Shown here: positions 8,481 through 17,858 of the stretch, in pieces
Position numbering within the stretch: position 1 is the stretch's first letter
How the letters are laid out: the number at the start of each line of letters is the position of its first letter
Source: Blautia schinkii DSM 10518
GTDB taxonomy: Bacteria; Bacillota; Clostridia; Lachnospirales; Lachnospiraceae
Assembly: GCA_000702025.1 (NCBI GenBank)
Contig: JNKJ01000007.1
Span: 284,554-348,553, forward strand
Direction: 5' to 3'
Length of the DNA: 64,000 bases
Position numbers and translations under genes: made by a program
The notes under the pieces: model-generated
What the model was told of the DNA's origin: nothing
Seen by the model: only the letters and a program-made list of their open reading frames with translations
Database searches by the model: none

Positions 8481-10307
8481 ATGCTGAAAAAACTGGGATT
8501 CCAAAAAAGATTGATTGTTGTGTCGGTTGTATTTTTTATGAGTATTATCCTGGTACTTGTCACGGGATTCAGTATTTATATTTTTAAGGAGCACGAAGAA
8601 CAGCAACAGACTTATTTTATACAATCCAGTGAGAATATCGCGGAGAAGGTTGGGCAGATGATCAGCGATATGGATGCCATCTCCAGCCAGATTGTCGGGA
8701 ATGCGTCCATACAGAGGGAAGTGATGGATGCGGTATATGCGGAGGATGAGGAAGGGAACTATTTTGACACTCATCTGGAGGCCCGGCGGAAGGTAAGGAT
8801 AGAATGTTCTTCTATTAATTTGTCGAAAAACAGTGTAGAACAGATTTTTATCTATAGGAGCCCGCATATTTTCATAAGATATGCGGGTATGGATTATGAG
8901 GATGAGACGGTATATGACGTACTCTCCAGCAAGGAAAACCAGGAGCTGATTCAAATGGAGGAGGGCAGCCATTATAAGGTACTGCCTCCCCATAAAAGCA
9001 GATGGGAGCCGAAAGAGGACCGGCTTGTGATTTCTATGATACGGCCCTTAACAGCCACCTACTATACCAAAGAACAAATTGCAACCATCGAAGTCCTGAA
9101 GCCGTATGAAGATCTGGAGGAAGCGTGTACACTGGATGGGAAAAATGAGGGCGTTGGAATCCTGATCATGGATCGGGAAAACGGTGAGATTGTATATTCA
9201 AATGAGAAAATAGCGCAAGAGGATGCCAGATTTTATCAGAAACAGCTTTCTCTGGGGAAAGAACTCAGAACAATAAAGAATCAAGGCAGTGAGAGGGAAA
9301 TCTTATATACAAAGGATCTGAAAAATTGCAATTGGAGCGTCCTGCTTTACCAGCCTTACGGAAAGTATATGGCGCCCATTATACAGATAGTCTCATTTAT
9401 CGCCGTGTTATGCTTTTTATTTACTATTTTTACAGCCTTTATCACATATATTATTATTAACAAAATGACAAAACCGATACGGGTATTAAGGGAATCTTTG
9501 GACGATGTGACATTTGACAATATCCATATCACTACAAATGGGGAGACCAACGATGAAGTAGAGCAGCTGAGGGTTCGATTCAATGACCTTCTGACCGCCC
9601 TGCAGACACTTTCTAATTCCCTGCTGCAGTCGAAAACGGCAGAATTAAAGGCAAAGCTTATGTCTTTGCAGGCACAGATCAACCCCCATTTCCTTTTCAA
9701 TTCAATTATGGTCATCGGCGCGGCGGGGCAGGAGGCACAGAATGATAAAGTGGAGCAGATGTGCCTGGAATTAAGCGGATTGTTCCGGTATGCCTCTGAT
9801 GAGGCACAGAAGAGCACGATAGAGAAGGAGCTGGGATATATAGAGAATTACCTGCATTTTATGAAATGGAGGTATTTGGATGAACTGGAATATCAGATCC
9901 ATGTGACAGGTGAGACAAGGAAGATAGAGGTTCCCAAAATGATCCTCCAGCCGCTTGTAGAAAACTGCTTTACACACGGATTCAAAATGGTGAGGGCCCC
10001 TTACAGGCTCACTGTAAACTGCAGCTATGGGGAAAAATCCTGGCAGGTTGAAGTGCTGGACAATGGAGGCGGGTTCTCACAGGAGATGCTAGGGGAACTG
10101 GCAAAGATGAAAGGCAGGATAGATTCTGATTTCAGGTCAGGCAGCGTCAGTGAAATCGCCTCGAACAACAGAGCAGTCATCAACGTATATGCAAGGCTAA
10201 AGCTGATCTTTAAAGAAGGGACTTTTTTTGAATTTGAAAACCTAAAGGAACGAGGGGCAAGAGTAGTGATTGGCGGAAATTATATGGCAGAAGGAGTCAG
10301 TGATTAG
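8481..10307 (+). CDS. YesM-type sensor histidine kinase
   Basis: 608 residues. There are two membrane helices, one near residues 15-35 and one around 300-325, enclosing an extracytoplasmic sensor of about 260 residues. A HAMP segment follows, then the His_kinase domain with H403 in LQAQINPHFLFNS, and an ATPase domain with LQPLVENCFTHGF (N box) and DNGGGF (G box). It should phosphorylate D55 of the response regulator at 3565. AAGGAGG precedes the start. Its stop codon directly abuts the next ATG, so kinase and catabolic genes are cotranscribed. Confidence 0.93.
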   Translation: MLKKLGFQKRLIVVSVVFFMSIILVLVTGFSIYIFKEHEEQQQTYFIQSSENIAEKVGQMISDMDAISSQIVGNASIQREVMDAVYAEDEEGNYFDTHLEARRKVRIECSSINLSKNSVEQIFIYRSPHIFIRYAGMDYEDETVYDVLSSKENQELIQMEEGSHYKVLPPHKSRWEPKEDRLVISMIRPLTATYYTKEQIATIEVLKPYEDLEEACTLDGKNEGVGILIMDRENGEIVYSNEKIAQEDARFYQKQLSLGKELRTIKNQGSEREILYTKDLKNCNWSVLLYQPYGKYMAPIIQIVSFIAVLCFLFTIFTAFITYIIINKMTKPIRVLRESLDDVTFDNIHITTNGETNDEVEQLRVRFNDLLTALQTLSNSLLQSKTAELKAKLMSLQAQINPHFLFNSIMVIGAAGQEAQNDKVEQMCLELSGLFRYASDEAQKSTIEKELGYIENYLHFMKWRYLDELEYQIHVTGETRKIEVPKMILQPLVENCFTHGFKMVRAPYRLTVNCSYGEKSWQVEVLDNGGGFSQEMLGELAKMKGRIDSDFRSGSVSEIASNNRAVINVYARLKLIFKEGTFFEFENLKERGARVVIGGNYMAEGVSD

Positions 10308-12698
10308 ATGGATGGAAATAAAGGGATTTTGAAAGAAATTGCGAAATCTAATGTGGTATATCACGAGTTGGGGCAAAGCGACAGGAGCTCTATGCCCATA
10401 GGAAACGGGGAATTGTGCGCCAGTGTCTGGGTGGAGGAAGAGGGGAAGATAAGGCTGTATCTTTCCCGGACAGACGCACTTACAGAATTTGACCGCACGG
10501 TAAAATTGGGAATGGCTGAGATTTCACTTTCCCCCAATCCATTTTTGGAAGGGGAATATCTGCAAGTCCTTTGTCTGGATAAGGGGCAGATCACCATTGA
10601 AGGAAGAGGAGCCAAGATTGTGGTTTTTGCCGACATGGGGCAGGAGCATCTGTATATTACCGGATCATTTGAATGTGAGACGGATGTAACGGCAGAGTAC
10701 ATTGCCTGGAGGACAAGCCCTTCGGTTTATGTCAGTGAATATCCGGTTAAGACAGAAGTATGCGAAGCAGCGGATACCGTATTTTCCTCAGAGGACCAGG
10801 TTGTCTTTTATCACAAGAACGGGAAGACCATCATACCGGAGACGGCAAGATTACAGGAGGTTGAAGAAGCCATCTCTGTCATGCCTGACTGCTTGGAAAA
10901 TAGGATTTTCGGCGGCGTGATGCTTTTGAAAGAAGGCCATCTGAAACGAGAAAATGTATTAGAAAAAAATGCCGCAGCTTCTTTTGAATTGGTTTTTATC
11001 ACCCAAAGCATGCAGGGAGAGGAAACGGAGTTTATAAAAGACTTAAAGGAACAGAGGAATCATCTGGAAGAAGCAGGCAGGGTGCGGGCAGAAAGTCAGG
11101 CGGCATGGCAGGAGTACTGGTGCAGGAGTTATCTTTTTGTCAGCGGGGACAGGGACGTGGATTGCGAGGCCAGAGAGGAGATCAAAGGACTTTGCGTGGA
11201 GACACAGGAGTATTCATGCGCGTGCCGTTCGCAGATAACAAATGCCTATATCTGGACAAAATATATGTTTGCCTGCTGCGGTAAGGGGGCATTTCCCATC
11301 CTGTACAACGGGATGCTGTTCAACCTGTGTCCGGCAGAGGATGCTCATTTTAGGGTTGATAATTTTGGGCTGTCCTTTACGGGAAAACCGGGGGAAATCA
11401 GCTTATCACATAATCCGGATGAAAGATCCTGGTGTGTGGAGCATCTGTGGCAGAATGTAAGGCATCCGTACCATACATTTTTGATGCAGGGAGATCCGGA
11501 TAAGCTGCGGGTCCTTTTCCAATATTATAAAAACTTCTGGGAAATCAACAGGATCCGGGCAAGAGAGTACTATGGCGCTAAAGGGCAGCATAATACGGAA
11601 ATGACTATGTCCTTCGGCCTGCAGTCTATGGGTATATATGGTGAGGACAGGCATGGGCTAAAGAAAGGTTTTGCCAAGAACAGGCATGGCGGGGCAGTGG
11701 ATATTTCCCCGGGCCTGGAATTGATCTCACTGATGCTGGACTACTATGAGTTTACAAAAGAGCAGAGGTTTTTGGAAGATGAGATTCTGGTCTATACGGT
11801 AGAATTGCTGAACTATATAGAGACTAGATTCCCTGTACGGGAAAACGGGAAAATAAAATTATATCCCCTCCACTCAGTGGAGACATACCATGATACCGAG
11901 AATCCACTGCCGACAATCGCCGGATTATACAGCATTCTGGGAAGGCTGAGCAAGCTGGATATTCCGGATAAGGAAATTAAAGAATATCTGGAAGGATATA
12001 AGGAGATGCTTCCCGAACTGCCCACGGAGCCAGGGGGGCAGGGAGCAATCCTAAAACCGGCGGAGAAGTATTCACGGGAGCGCCAGAACATCGAGATACC
12101 AGAACTGTATGCCTGCTTCCCCTTCCGCCTTTTTACCGGATTCAAAGACGGGAAAGAGTTGATGAAGCGGACATTTTATGAGAGGACAGCGGAACATGGC
12201 TGTGACCACGTGTTTCAGATTGGCAGTAAGCCTGACCAGCCAAGCTACAGCGGCTGGCAGTCTATCGGCGTAGTGGCGGCACTGCTGTGGGAGCCTGAGA
12301 CGGCCGCAGATATTTTGGAGAACAACTGTGCGTTGAAGAATCCGGGAAGCCGCTTTCCGGCAATGTGGGGACCGATATACGATGCAGTGCCGGATACGGA
12401 TCATGGCGCAAATATCATAAACCAGCTTCAGACAATGGTGATGCAGACAGATGGGGATGACATCTATATACTGCCGGGGTATCCCAGAAGGTGGGATGTG
12501 AAATTCAGGCTCTATGCCGATAAAAATACGGTGGTGACCTGCGAATACAAGGACGGCATTTTATCAGAGCTGCATGTGGAACCAGAGTCCCGCATAAAAG
12601 ATGTGCACATTTGCATGGATGGTCAAACGGCCAAGGATGTGCATGTTTACAGCCAAACACATACCGGGGAGGAAAATAATGGAGGAATTACGTTTTAG
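10308..12698 (+). CDS. DUF5703-type putative glycoside hydrolase (six-hairpin fold)
   Basis: 796 residues, no signal peptide, so cytoplasmic. The N-terminus has the DUF5703 signature: SSMPIGNGELCASVWVEE followed by LYLSRTDALTEFDR. The C-terminal half looks like an (alpha/alpha)6 barrel related to GH95-type enzymes (GGAVDISPGLELISLMLDYY; YILPGYPRRWDVKF near the end). Related proteins occur in fucose, rhamnose and uronate glycan loci; the activity of this subgroup is not established here. The start is the ATG immediately after the kinase stop. Its 3' end overlaps the next gene by 20 nt in another frame. Confidence 0.7.
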   Translation: MDGNKGILKEIAKSNVVYHELGQSDRSSMPIGNGELCASVWVEEEGKIRLYLSRTDALTEFDRTVKLGMAEISLSPNPFLEGEYLQVLCLDKGQITIEGRGAKIVVFADMGQEHLYITGSFECETDVTAEYIAWRTSPSVYVSEYPVKTEVCEAADTVFSSEDQVVFYHKNGKTIIPETARLQEVEEAISVMPDCLENRIFGGVMLLKEGHLKRENVLEKNAAASFELVFITQSMQGEETEFIKDLKEQRNHLEEAGRVRAESQAAWQEYWCRSYLFVSGDRDVDCEAREEIKGLCVETQEYSCACRSQITNAYIWTKYMFACCGKGAFPILYNGMLFNLCPAEDAHFRVDNFGLSFTGKPGEISLSHNPDERSWCVEHLWQNVRHPYHTFLMQGDPDKLRVLFQYYKNFWEINRIRAREYYGAKGQHNTEMTMSFGLQSMGIYGEDRHGLKKGFAKNRHGGAVDISPGLELISLMLDYYEFTKEQRFLEDEILVYTVELLNYIETRFPVRENGKIKLYPLHSVETYHDTENPLPTIAGLYSILGRLSKLDIPDKEIKEYLEGYKEMLPELPTEPGGQGAILKPAEKYSRERQNIEIPELYACFPFRLFTGFKDGKELMKRTFYERTAEHGCDHVFQIGSKPDQPSYSGWQSIGVVAALLWEPETAADILENNCALKNPGSRFPAMWGPIYDAVPDTDHGANIINQLQTMVMQTDGDDIYILPGYPRRWDVKFRLYADKNTVVTCEYKDGILSELHVEPESRIKDVHICMDGQTAKDVHVYSQTHTGEENNGGITF

Positions 12699-14719
12699 AC
12701 AGGTACATTTAGACTTTCATACTTCAGAGCATATTCCAGATATAGGGGAGGCTTTTGACAGGCAGGCCTTCCAGGAGGCATTAAAGGCCGGGCATGTTGA
12801 TTCGGTTACACTGTTTTCTAAATGCCATCATGGATGGTCTTACCATCCGACAGATGTGAACAGGATGCATCCGAACCTGAAGTTTGATCTCTTGGGGGAG
12901 CAGCTGCAGGCTGCCGCAGAAATCGGAGTAAAGGCACCTGTGTATATTTCAGCAGGATTTGATGAGAAGGAGGCGGTCAGTCATCCGGAATGGCTTGTAA
13001 GGAAATCTGATGATTCTGCGGATTCCCTTGGGGATTTTGTTCAAAAGCCGGGGTATCACCTGCTTTGCTACAATACGCCCTATTTAGAGCTGCTTTTAAA
13101 ACAGATTGAGGAAGTGATGGAGAGGTATCAGCCATGCGGCATATTTTTAGATATCTCGTCGGTCCATCCCTGTTATTGTGCGCAATGCCGCAAGGATATA
13201 CTCGGGAGAGGGAAAGATCCCAGGGATATGGAGGCTGTCATGGAGCAGGCGGAGCTTGTGTACCAGAATTATGCGCAGAGGGTACATCAGACAATACGAA
13301 GATTTAGCAGTACCTGTACGGTTTTCCATAATGGCGGGCACATCGCGAAAGGGCGCCGGGATTTGGCTGGCTGCAATACACACCTGGAATTGGAGAGCCT
13401 TCCTACCGGAGGATGGGGCTACGAGCATTTTCCTATGTCAGCATCCTATGTAACCAATTTAGGGATGCAGTATTTAGGAATGACTGGCAAGTTTCATAAC
13501 TCATGGGGAGAGTTCGGTGGATTCAAACATCCGAATGCACTGCGCTATGAGACTGCTCTATCACTTGCGTTCGGAGCAAAATGTTCTATCGGTGACCAAC
13601 TGCACCCACTGGGCAGGATGGATCCTGTAACTTACCAGCTGATTGGGACTGCTTATAAAGAGGTGGAGCAAAAAGAGGCTTGGTGCAGGGAAACCTATTC
13701 CTGTGCAGACATTGCAGTCCTCTCCCAGGAAGCGGCGGATGGCCGGGCCTCTGATAAAGACGCGCATTTTTGGGGGGGATATGGGTGCTAATAGGATCTT
13801 GCTGGAAGGTAACTATCTGTTTCACTTTGTAGACGAAGAGGAAGATTTTTCAAAATATAAGTTATTGATTCTCCCGGACACCATCCGTTTGGATGAAAGT
13901 CTGAAAGAGAAGATAGAAGCATATCAGAAAAATGGAGGCAGGATCCTGGCGAGTGGGATGAGCGGCATTGCTGAGGATGCCGAAGCATTCACCTTGGATT
14001 TCGGCGCTGATTTTGCCGGCAGGAATGAGTACTGCCCGGATTACGTCATTTGGAGGGGAAAGGGAGATGGTGAAAGTGCGAGAGTCATGAACGCACAGGG
14101 TTACCTTCTTGAAAATATAAGGGGCGAGGTATTCCTGTATCGGGAAAATTCATATTTTAACAGAGATATCCGCCACTTCTGCTCACATCAGCACACTCCC
14201 AATGATGAATCCGCGAGATATCCGGCAGGGGTGAGGAATGGCTCTGCCATGTATATCGGCTGGGAGATTTTCAGCGATTATGCAAAAACAGGGCGTATAC
14301 ATGATAAGCAGATTGTAATGTCGGCAATTGAGTCACTGTTAGGGGAAGAAAAGATGGTGTCGGTTAATCTGCCGGATCGGGGTGTGGTAACACTCCGTAA
14401 GCAGGAAAAAGAAAGCCGCTATGTGGCACATTTCCTGTTTGCTCACACGACCCTCCGGGGTGAAGCTGTGCAGGGCGAGAAGCCCTATCCCATCGAAGTG
14501 ATTGAGGATATTGTGCCCCTTTATAATATAGATGTGCAGATAAGGGTAGAAGAGAAGGTTAAGAAAGTCTGCCTGGCACCTCAGGGGACAGAGCTGTCAT
14601 TCCATATGGAAGGGGGGCGGGCTGTATTTCAAGTGCCGGAATTAGAGTGCCATCAAATGGTAGTGCTGGAATATAGTTCTTCTGATAGGCAGAGTGCTTT
14701 TTTATGTCAGGAGCTTTAA
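12679..14719 (+). pseudogene. Glycosidase-like gene with beta-galactosidase trimerisation-like domain, split by a frameshift
   Basis: Read as one gene it encodes about 679 residues. Part one (12679-13791) begins MEELRFRQVHLDFHTSEHIP and shows a TIM-barrel-like region (SKCHHGWSYHPT; CGIFLDISSVHPC). Part two continues in another frame from about 13781 (MGANRILLEGNYLFHFVDEE) with a trimerisation-like Rossmann domain and a small C-terminal domain. The frames join at a run of seven G (13772-13778); one G fewer restores a continuous protein. It could be a sequencing error, a slippery phase-variable tract or a true lesion. An ATG at 13781 right after the G run could also allow a separate second polypeptide. 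AGGAAAATA precedes the ATG at 12679. Confidence 0.8.
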
Positions 14720-14817
14720 AGACAGTAACGGGATAGAATAGGGGATATTCCCGGTAATACAGAGAAGCTGGATTATCTTTCTGAATCAGAGCGGAAACTC
14801 AAGAAAACATATAATGA

Positions 14818-14846
14818 TTGACAAGATTTTACTTATAAGCTATAAT
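14818..14846 (+). promoter_or_regulatory. Consensus promoter ahead of the polyamine-operon leader RNA
   Basis: TTGACA (14818-14823), a 17 bp spacer and TATAAT (14841-14846): a perfect sigma-A consensus. Transcription should begin near 14853, about 590 nt before speD. A fully consensus promoter so far from the first start codon implies a strongly made leader or independent RNA. Confidence 0.85.
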
Positions 14847-14852
14847 TCAACC

Positions 14853-15292
14853 ATTAGCGGAAGTCAAACCTTCCATTAAATAAGCAATATCATGTGATAT
14901 TTGTTTAGAGCTACATGCAGTTACTGTTCCGGAAATTGGACAGTGATTACATGCAAATATTTTCTCTGACCACCCACTACGGGTTGAGGCCATACGGACA
15001 GCCGGGTCAACTGCCGATTGGCAACTGGAGGTTGCCATATTGATTGAGTTAAAAGCTCAATTTTATAAGTTGGTTACTTTATAACCAGAGCGCTCAGGCG
15101 CACATCAACTTGTAAAATGGTCAATAGGAGTAGTAAAAGTAAGTATTTGCTATATAGACTCTGAACGGAAATTTCCACATGGATTGATTCCATAACCAGC
15201 AGGGGGAAGCTCTATATTCCCGGGTAAGCTGGTGAAGAATATTTTCGGTGATTGAAATTACAGGCGGTGTGCGCAGGCATGCCGTCTTTTTT
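14853..15292 (+). ncRNA. Candidate structured RNA upstream of the polyamine operon, class not recognised
   Basis: From the promoter to the terminator there is no convincing gene but a chain of strong hairpins. They include 14882-14906 (11 bp stem) and 14914-14952 (15 of 16 positions paired, loop CGGAAATT). GGCAAC/GTTGCC lies at 15020-15036 and TTGAG/CTCAA at 15044-15060. TGGTTA/TAACCA follows near 15070-15087. An ACCAGC...GCTGGT stem near 15195-15232 encloses GGGAA/TTCCC, and the terminator hairpin ends the region. I see no tRNA, RNase P, tmRNA, SRP, T-box or cobalamin signature. It could be a riboswitch-like attenuator for polyamine genes or a free-standing small RNA with read-through. Confidence 0.6.
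15263..15292 (+). terminator. Intrinsic terminator within the polyamine-operon leader
   Basis: GGCGGTGTGC (15263-15272) pairs over all ten positions, three as G-U, with GCATGCCGTC (15277-15286). The loop is GCAG and six T follow. It lies about 150 nt before speD and would end the leader transcript unless antitermination occurs. Confidence 0.85.
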
Positions 15293-15439
15293 ATACCATT
15301 AGAAAAATACTCTAATCTGTTCTGACGGGAAGAGTCTCGCTTTCCTGTGGTATAAAAACCTTCAGGGGGATGCACACAATGTGCTATGGATGCCGTCCTT
15401 TGCGCTTAAACCAAGTAATATAGAAAAGGAGAAGGCGGG
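15293..15439 (+). other. Second structured leader segment between the terminator and speD
   Basis: ATACCA (from 15293) can pair with TGGTAT near 15350, enclosing a 7 bp stem ACGGGAA/TTCCTGT. A further GCAC/GTGC hairpin and a second ATGCCGTCCTTT, echoing the terminator's 3' arm, follow. The repeated motif could compete with the terminator stem. No clear promoter is visible here. AAAGGAGAAGG precedes the speD start. Confidence 0.45.
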
Positions 15440-16198
15440 ATGAGTGAAAAGCTAAAGCTTTATGGTTTTAATAACCTGACAAAAGCCTTAAGTTTTAATA
15501 TTTATGATGTATGCTATGCCAAAACCGCCAGAGAGCAGAAGGATTATATTGCCTACATTGACGAACAGTACAATGCCGAGAGGCTGACGAAAATTCTAAC
15601 CAACCTTACGGATATGATTGGCGCTACGGTGCTGAATATTGCCCGGCAGGATTATGAACCGCAGGGGGCGTCGGTTACGATTCTGATTGCCGAGGAGTCT
15701 ATGATTCCGGCGGGGGACACGCAGCTTGCCCATCTTGACAAGAGTCATGTGACCGTACATACCTATCCGGAGTACCACCCGGAGACATGCCTTGCTACTT
15801 TCCGGGTGGATATTGATGTGGCTACCTGCGGGGAAATTACACCGTTGTCTACGCTGGATTATCTGATAGGGTCCTTTGATTCGGACATCATAACTATGGA
15901 TTACCGTATCCGGGGCTTTACCAGAGATGTGAACGGGAGGAAGCTGTTTACAGATCACAGGATAACATCGATTCAGGATTACATAAAAGAAGAAACCCTG
16001 CGCTGTTATGATGCCGTTGATATCAATGTGTATGAGGCAAATCTTTTTCATACAAAAATGATGCTCAAAGATGTGGACCTGCAGAATTATCTTTTTAATA
16101 CGGATGTGTATGAGCTGCCTCCGCGGGTGCGACTGGAGATTATGCATAATCTGCGTAAGGAAATGATTGAGATTTTTAGCGGCCGTAATATTTACTAA
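15440..16198 (+). CDS. speD: S-adenosylmethionine decarboxylase proenzyme
   Basis: 252 residues, close to the 264-residue E. coli-type (class 1A) enzyme. The self-processing site is plain: [13 protein letters not shown], cleaved between K101 and S102, with the serine becoming the catalytic pyruvoyl group. It makes decarboxylated SAM, the aminopropyl donor for the spermidine synthase encoded by speE in the same operon. The strong ribosome site is AAAGGAGAAGG. It is the first gene of the polyamine operon, behind a 590 nt structured leader, so it is probably regulated by transcription attenuation. Confidence 0.95.
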   Translation: MSEKLKLYGFNNLTKALSFNIYDVCYAKTAREQKDYIAYIDEQYNAERLTKILTNLTDMIGATVLNIARQDYEPQGASVTILIAEESMIPAGDTQLAHLDKSHVTVHTYPEYHPETCLATFRVDIDVATCGEITPLSTLDYLIGSFDSDIITMDYRIRGFTRDVNGRKLFTDHRITSIQDYIKEETLRCYDAVDINVYEANLFHTKMMLKDVDLQNYLFNTDVYELPPRVRLEIMHNLRKEMIEIFSGRNIY

Positions 16199-16258
16199 GA
16201 AAGCCCCGAAGGCTCATGGATATCGGATGGACTTTTCATTTTACTAAAGGGAGAGGGT

Positions 16259-17713
16259 ATGATGCTATCACAGGAGAGGGCGCCTATCTATGAGGCGCTT
16301 AAGGAATTTGAAAAGAAAAGAGTTGTCCCTTTTGATGTACCGGGACATAAACGGGGCAGGGGGAATCCCGAGCTAGCGGCTCTTTTGGGTGAAAGATGCG
16401 TGCGGATGGATGTGAATTCCATGAAGCCTCTTGATAATCTTTGCCACCCGGTGTCCGTTATCCGGGACGCAGAGGAGCTTGCTGCCCAGGCATTTGGTGC
16501 TGCCCATGCTTTTCTCATGGTAGGCGGTACCACCTCAGCGGTTCAGGCCATGATTCTTTCTGCCGCAAAGCGCGGGGATAAAATCATACTGCCGCGAAAT
16601 GTACATCGAAGTGTAATGGGAGCTATGGTGCTTTGCGGAGCAGTGCCGGTATATGTGGATCCGGCCTGTGACGAACGTTTGGGAATCCCTCTTGGTATGC
16701 GGCTGGACGACGTGAAAGCAGCGGTCAAGGAACATCCTGACGCAAAGGCGGTGCTTGTGAACAATCCTACTTATTATGGGATATGCTCGGATATTTGTTC
16801 AATTGTGCAGCTTGCTCATGAGAACGGAATGCTCTGCCTGGCGGATGAAGCGCATGGAACACACTTTTATTTTGGGGAGGGACTGCCTGTACCTGCTATG
16901 GCAGCCGGAGCCGATTTGGCTGCGGTTTCCATGCATAAGTCAGGGGGAAGCCTGACCCAGAGCTCGCTGCTGTTGGCTGGGCCGCGCATGTCGGAGGGGC
17001 ATGTGCGCCAGATCATCAATCTCACCCAGACGACAAGCGGCTCCTACCTGCTTTTGTCAAGCCTTGACATTTCCAGACGGAACCTGGCCCTGCGCGGAAG
17101 AGAGTCCTTTAAAAAGGTGCTTGGAATGGCACGGTATGCCAGAGGTGAGATCAATGCGGTGGGAGGCTATGACGCTTTTTCCAGAGAGTTGATAAACGGG
17201 GACAGCGTTTTTGATTTTGACGAGACGAAGCTTTCCGTACATACGCTGGATATCGGGCTGGCGGGCATCGAGGTGTATGACCTGCTGCGGGATGAGTATG
17301 ATATCCAGATTGAATTTGGAGATTTGGGAAATATTCTCGCGTATCTTTCCATCGGGGACCGGGCGCTTGATTTGGAGCGGCTCGTAGGCGCTCTTGCGGA
17401 AATAAAGCGGCGGTATGCGAAAGACCGGGCAAAGGCAGGGCTGATGGTGCAGGAGTATATTGAGCCAAGGGTGGCGGTGTCGCCCCAGGAGGCTTTTTAT
17501 GCGGATAAGGAGATGCTGCCGTTGGAAAAAACGGAGGGCAGGATATGCAGCGAGTTTGTCATGTGTTACCCGCCTGGAATTCCAATCCTGGCACCCGGAG
17601 AGGAGATTACAAGGGATATTTTGGATTACATTGTTTATGCAAAGGCCAAGGGCTGCAGTATGACAGGGCCTGAGGACCCGGATATTTTACGTTTAAATGT
17701 ATTAAGAATGTAG
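16259..17713 (+). CDS. speA: Orn/Lys/Arg decarboxylase family, probable arginine decarboxylase
   Basis: 484 residues, the short Gram-positive fold-I form. The N-terminus has VPFDVPGHKRGRGNPEL; the PLP lysine is K227 in VSMHKSGGSLTQSS, and DEAHGTHFYF precedes it. The C-terminal domain contains MCYPPGIPIL. Because agmatinase (speB) is in the operon, arginine to agmatine is the likely reaction; ornithine or lysine cannot be excluded by sequence. Two ATGs in a row start the gene (16259, 16262) after AAAGGGAGAGG. It is cytoplasmic and supplies agmatine to SpeB. Confidence 0.9.
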   Translation: MMLSQERAPIYEALKEFEKKRVVPFDVPGHKRGRGNPELAALLGERCVRMDVNSMKPLDNLCHPVSVIRDAEELAAQAFGAAHAFLMVGGTTSAVQAMILSAAKRGDKIILPRNVHRSVMGAMVLCGAVPVYVDPACDERLGIPLGMRLDDVKAAVKEHPDAKAVLVNNPTYYGICSDICSIVQLAHENGMLCLADEAHGTHFYFGEGLPVPAMAAGADLAAVSMHKSGGSLTQSSLLLAGPRMSEGHVRQIINLTQTTSGSYLLLSSLDISRRNLALRGRESFKKVLGMARYARGEINAVGGYDAFSRELINGDSVFDFDETKLSVHTLDIGLAGIEVYDLLRDEYDIQIEFGDLGNILAYLSIGDRALDLERLVGALAEIKRRYAKDRAKAGLMVQEYIEPRVAVSPQEAFYADKEMLPLEKTEGRICSEFVMCYPPGIPILAPGEEITRDILDYIVYAKAKGCSMTGPEDPDILRLNVLRM

Positions 17714-17716
17714 TGC

Positions 17717-17836
17717 TATGGCCTGAGGCCAGTGGAGTAAAATCAGGGGCTGGAATTATGGCCTGAAGTGAGTGGCGTAGAGGCTGTGGCTTTAATTAAA
17801 GCCTGAAATCTGTGGTGTATAATCCACAGCTTGAGA
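17717..17836 (+). repeat. Three degenerate 40 bp tandem units between speA and speE
   Basis: Units start at 17717, 17757 and 17797, exactly 40 bp apart. Each opens TATGGCCTGA or TAAAGCCTGA and carries GTGG about ten bases on. They have diverged, so the expansion is older than the tracts at 23.4 and 29.1 kb. The array ends just before the speE ribosome site. Confidence 0.65.
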
Positions 17837-17858
17837 TAGAGAAAGGAGGGCTTGTGAC

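Noticed and set aside
14847..15038. 63-codon minus-strand frame rich in cysteine and serine
   Set aside because: No ribosome site, and it lies inside the plus-strand structured RNA whose hairpins explain the sequence better. A small cysteine-rich peptide is not excluded but not supported.
15100..15292. Known riboswitch classes (T-box, cobalamin, SAM, lysine)
   Set aside because: None of the diagnostic sequence boxes of these classes is visible in the leader.
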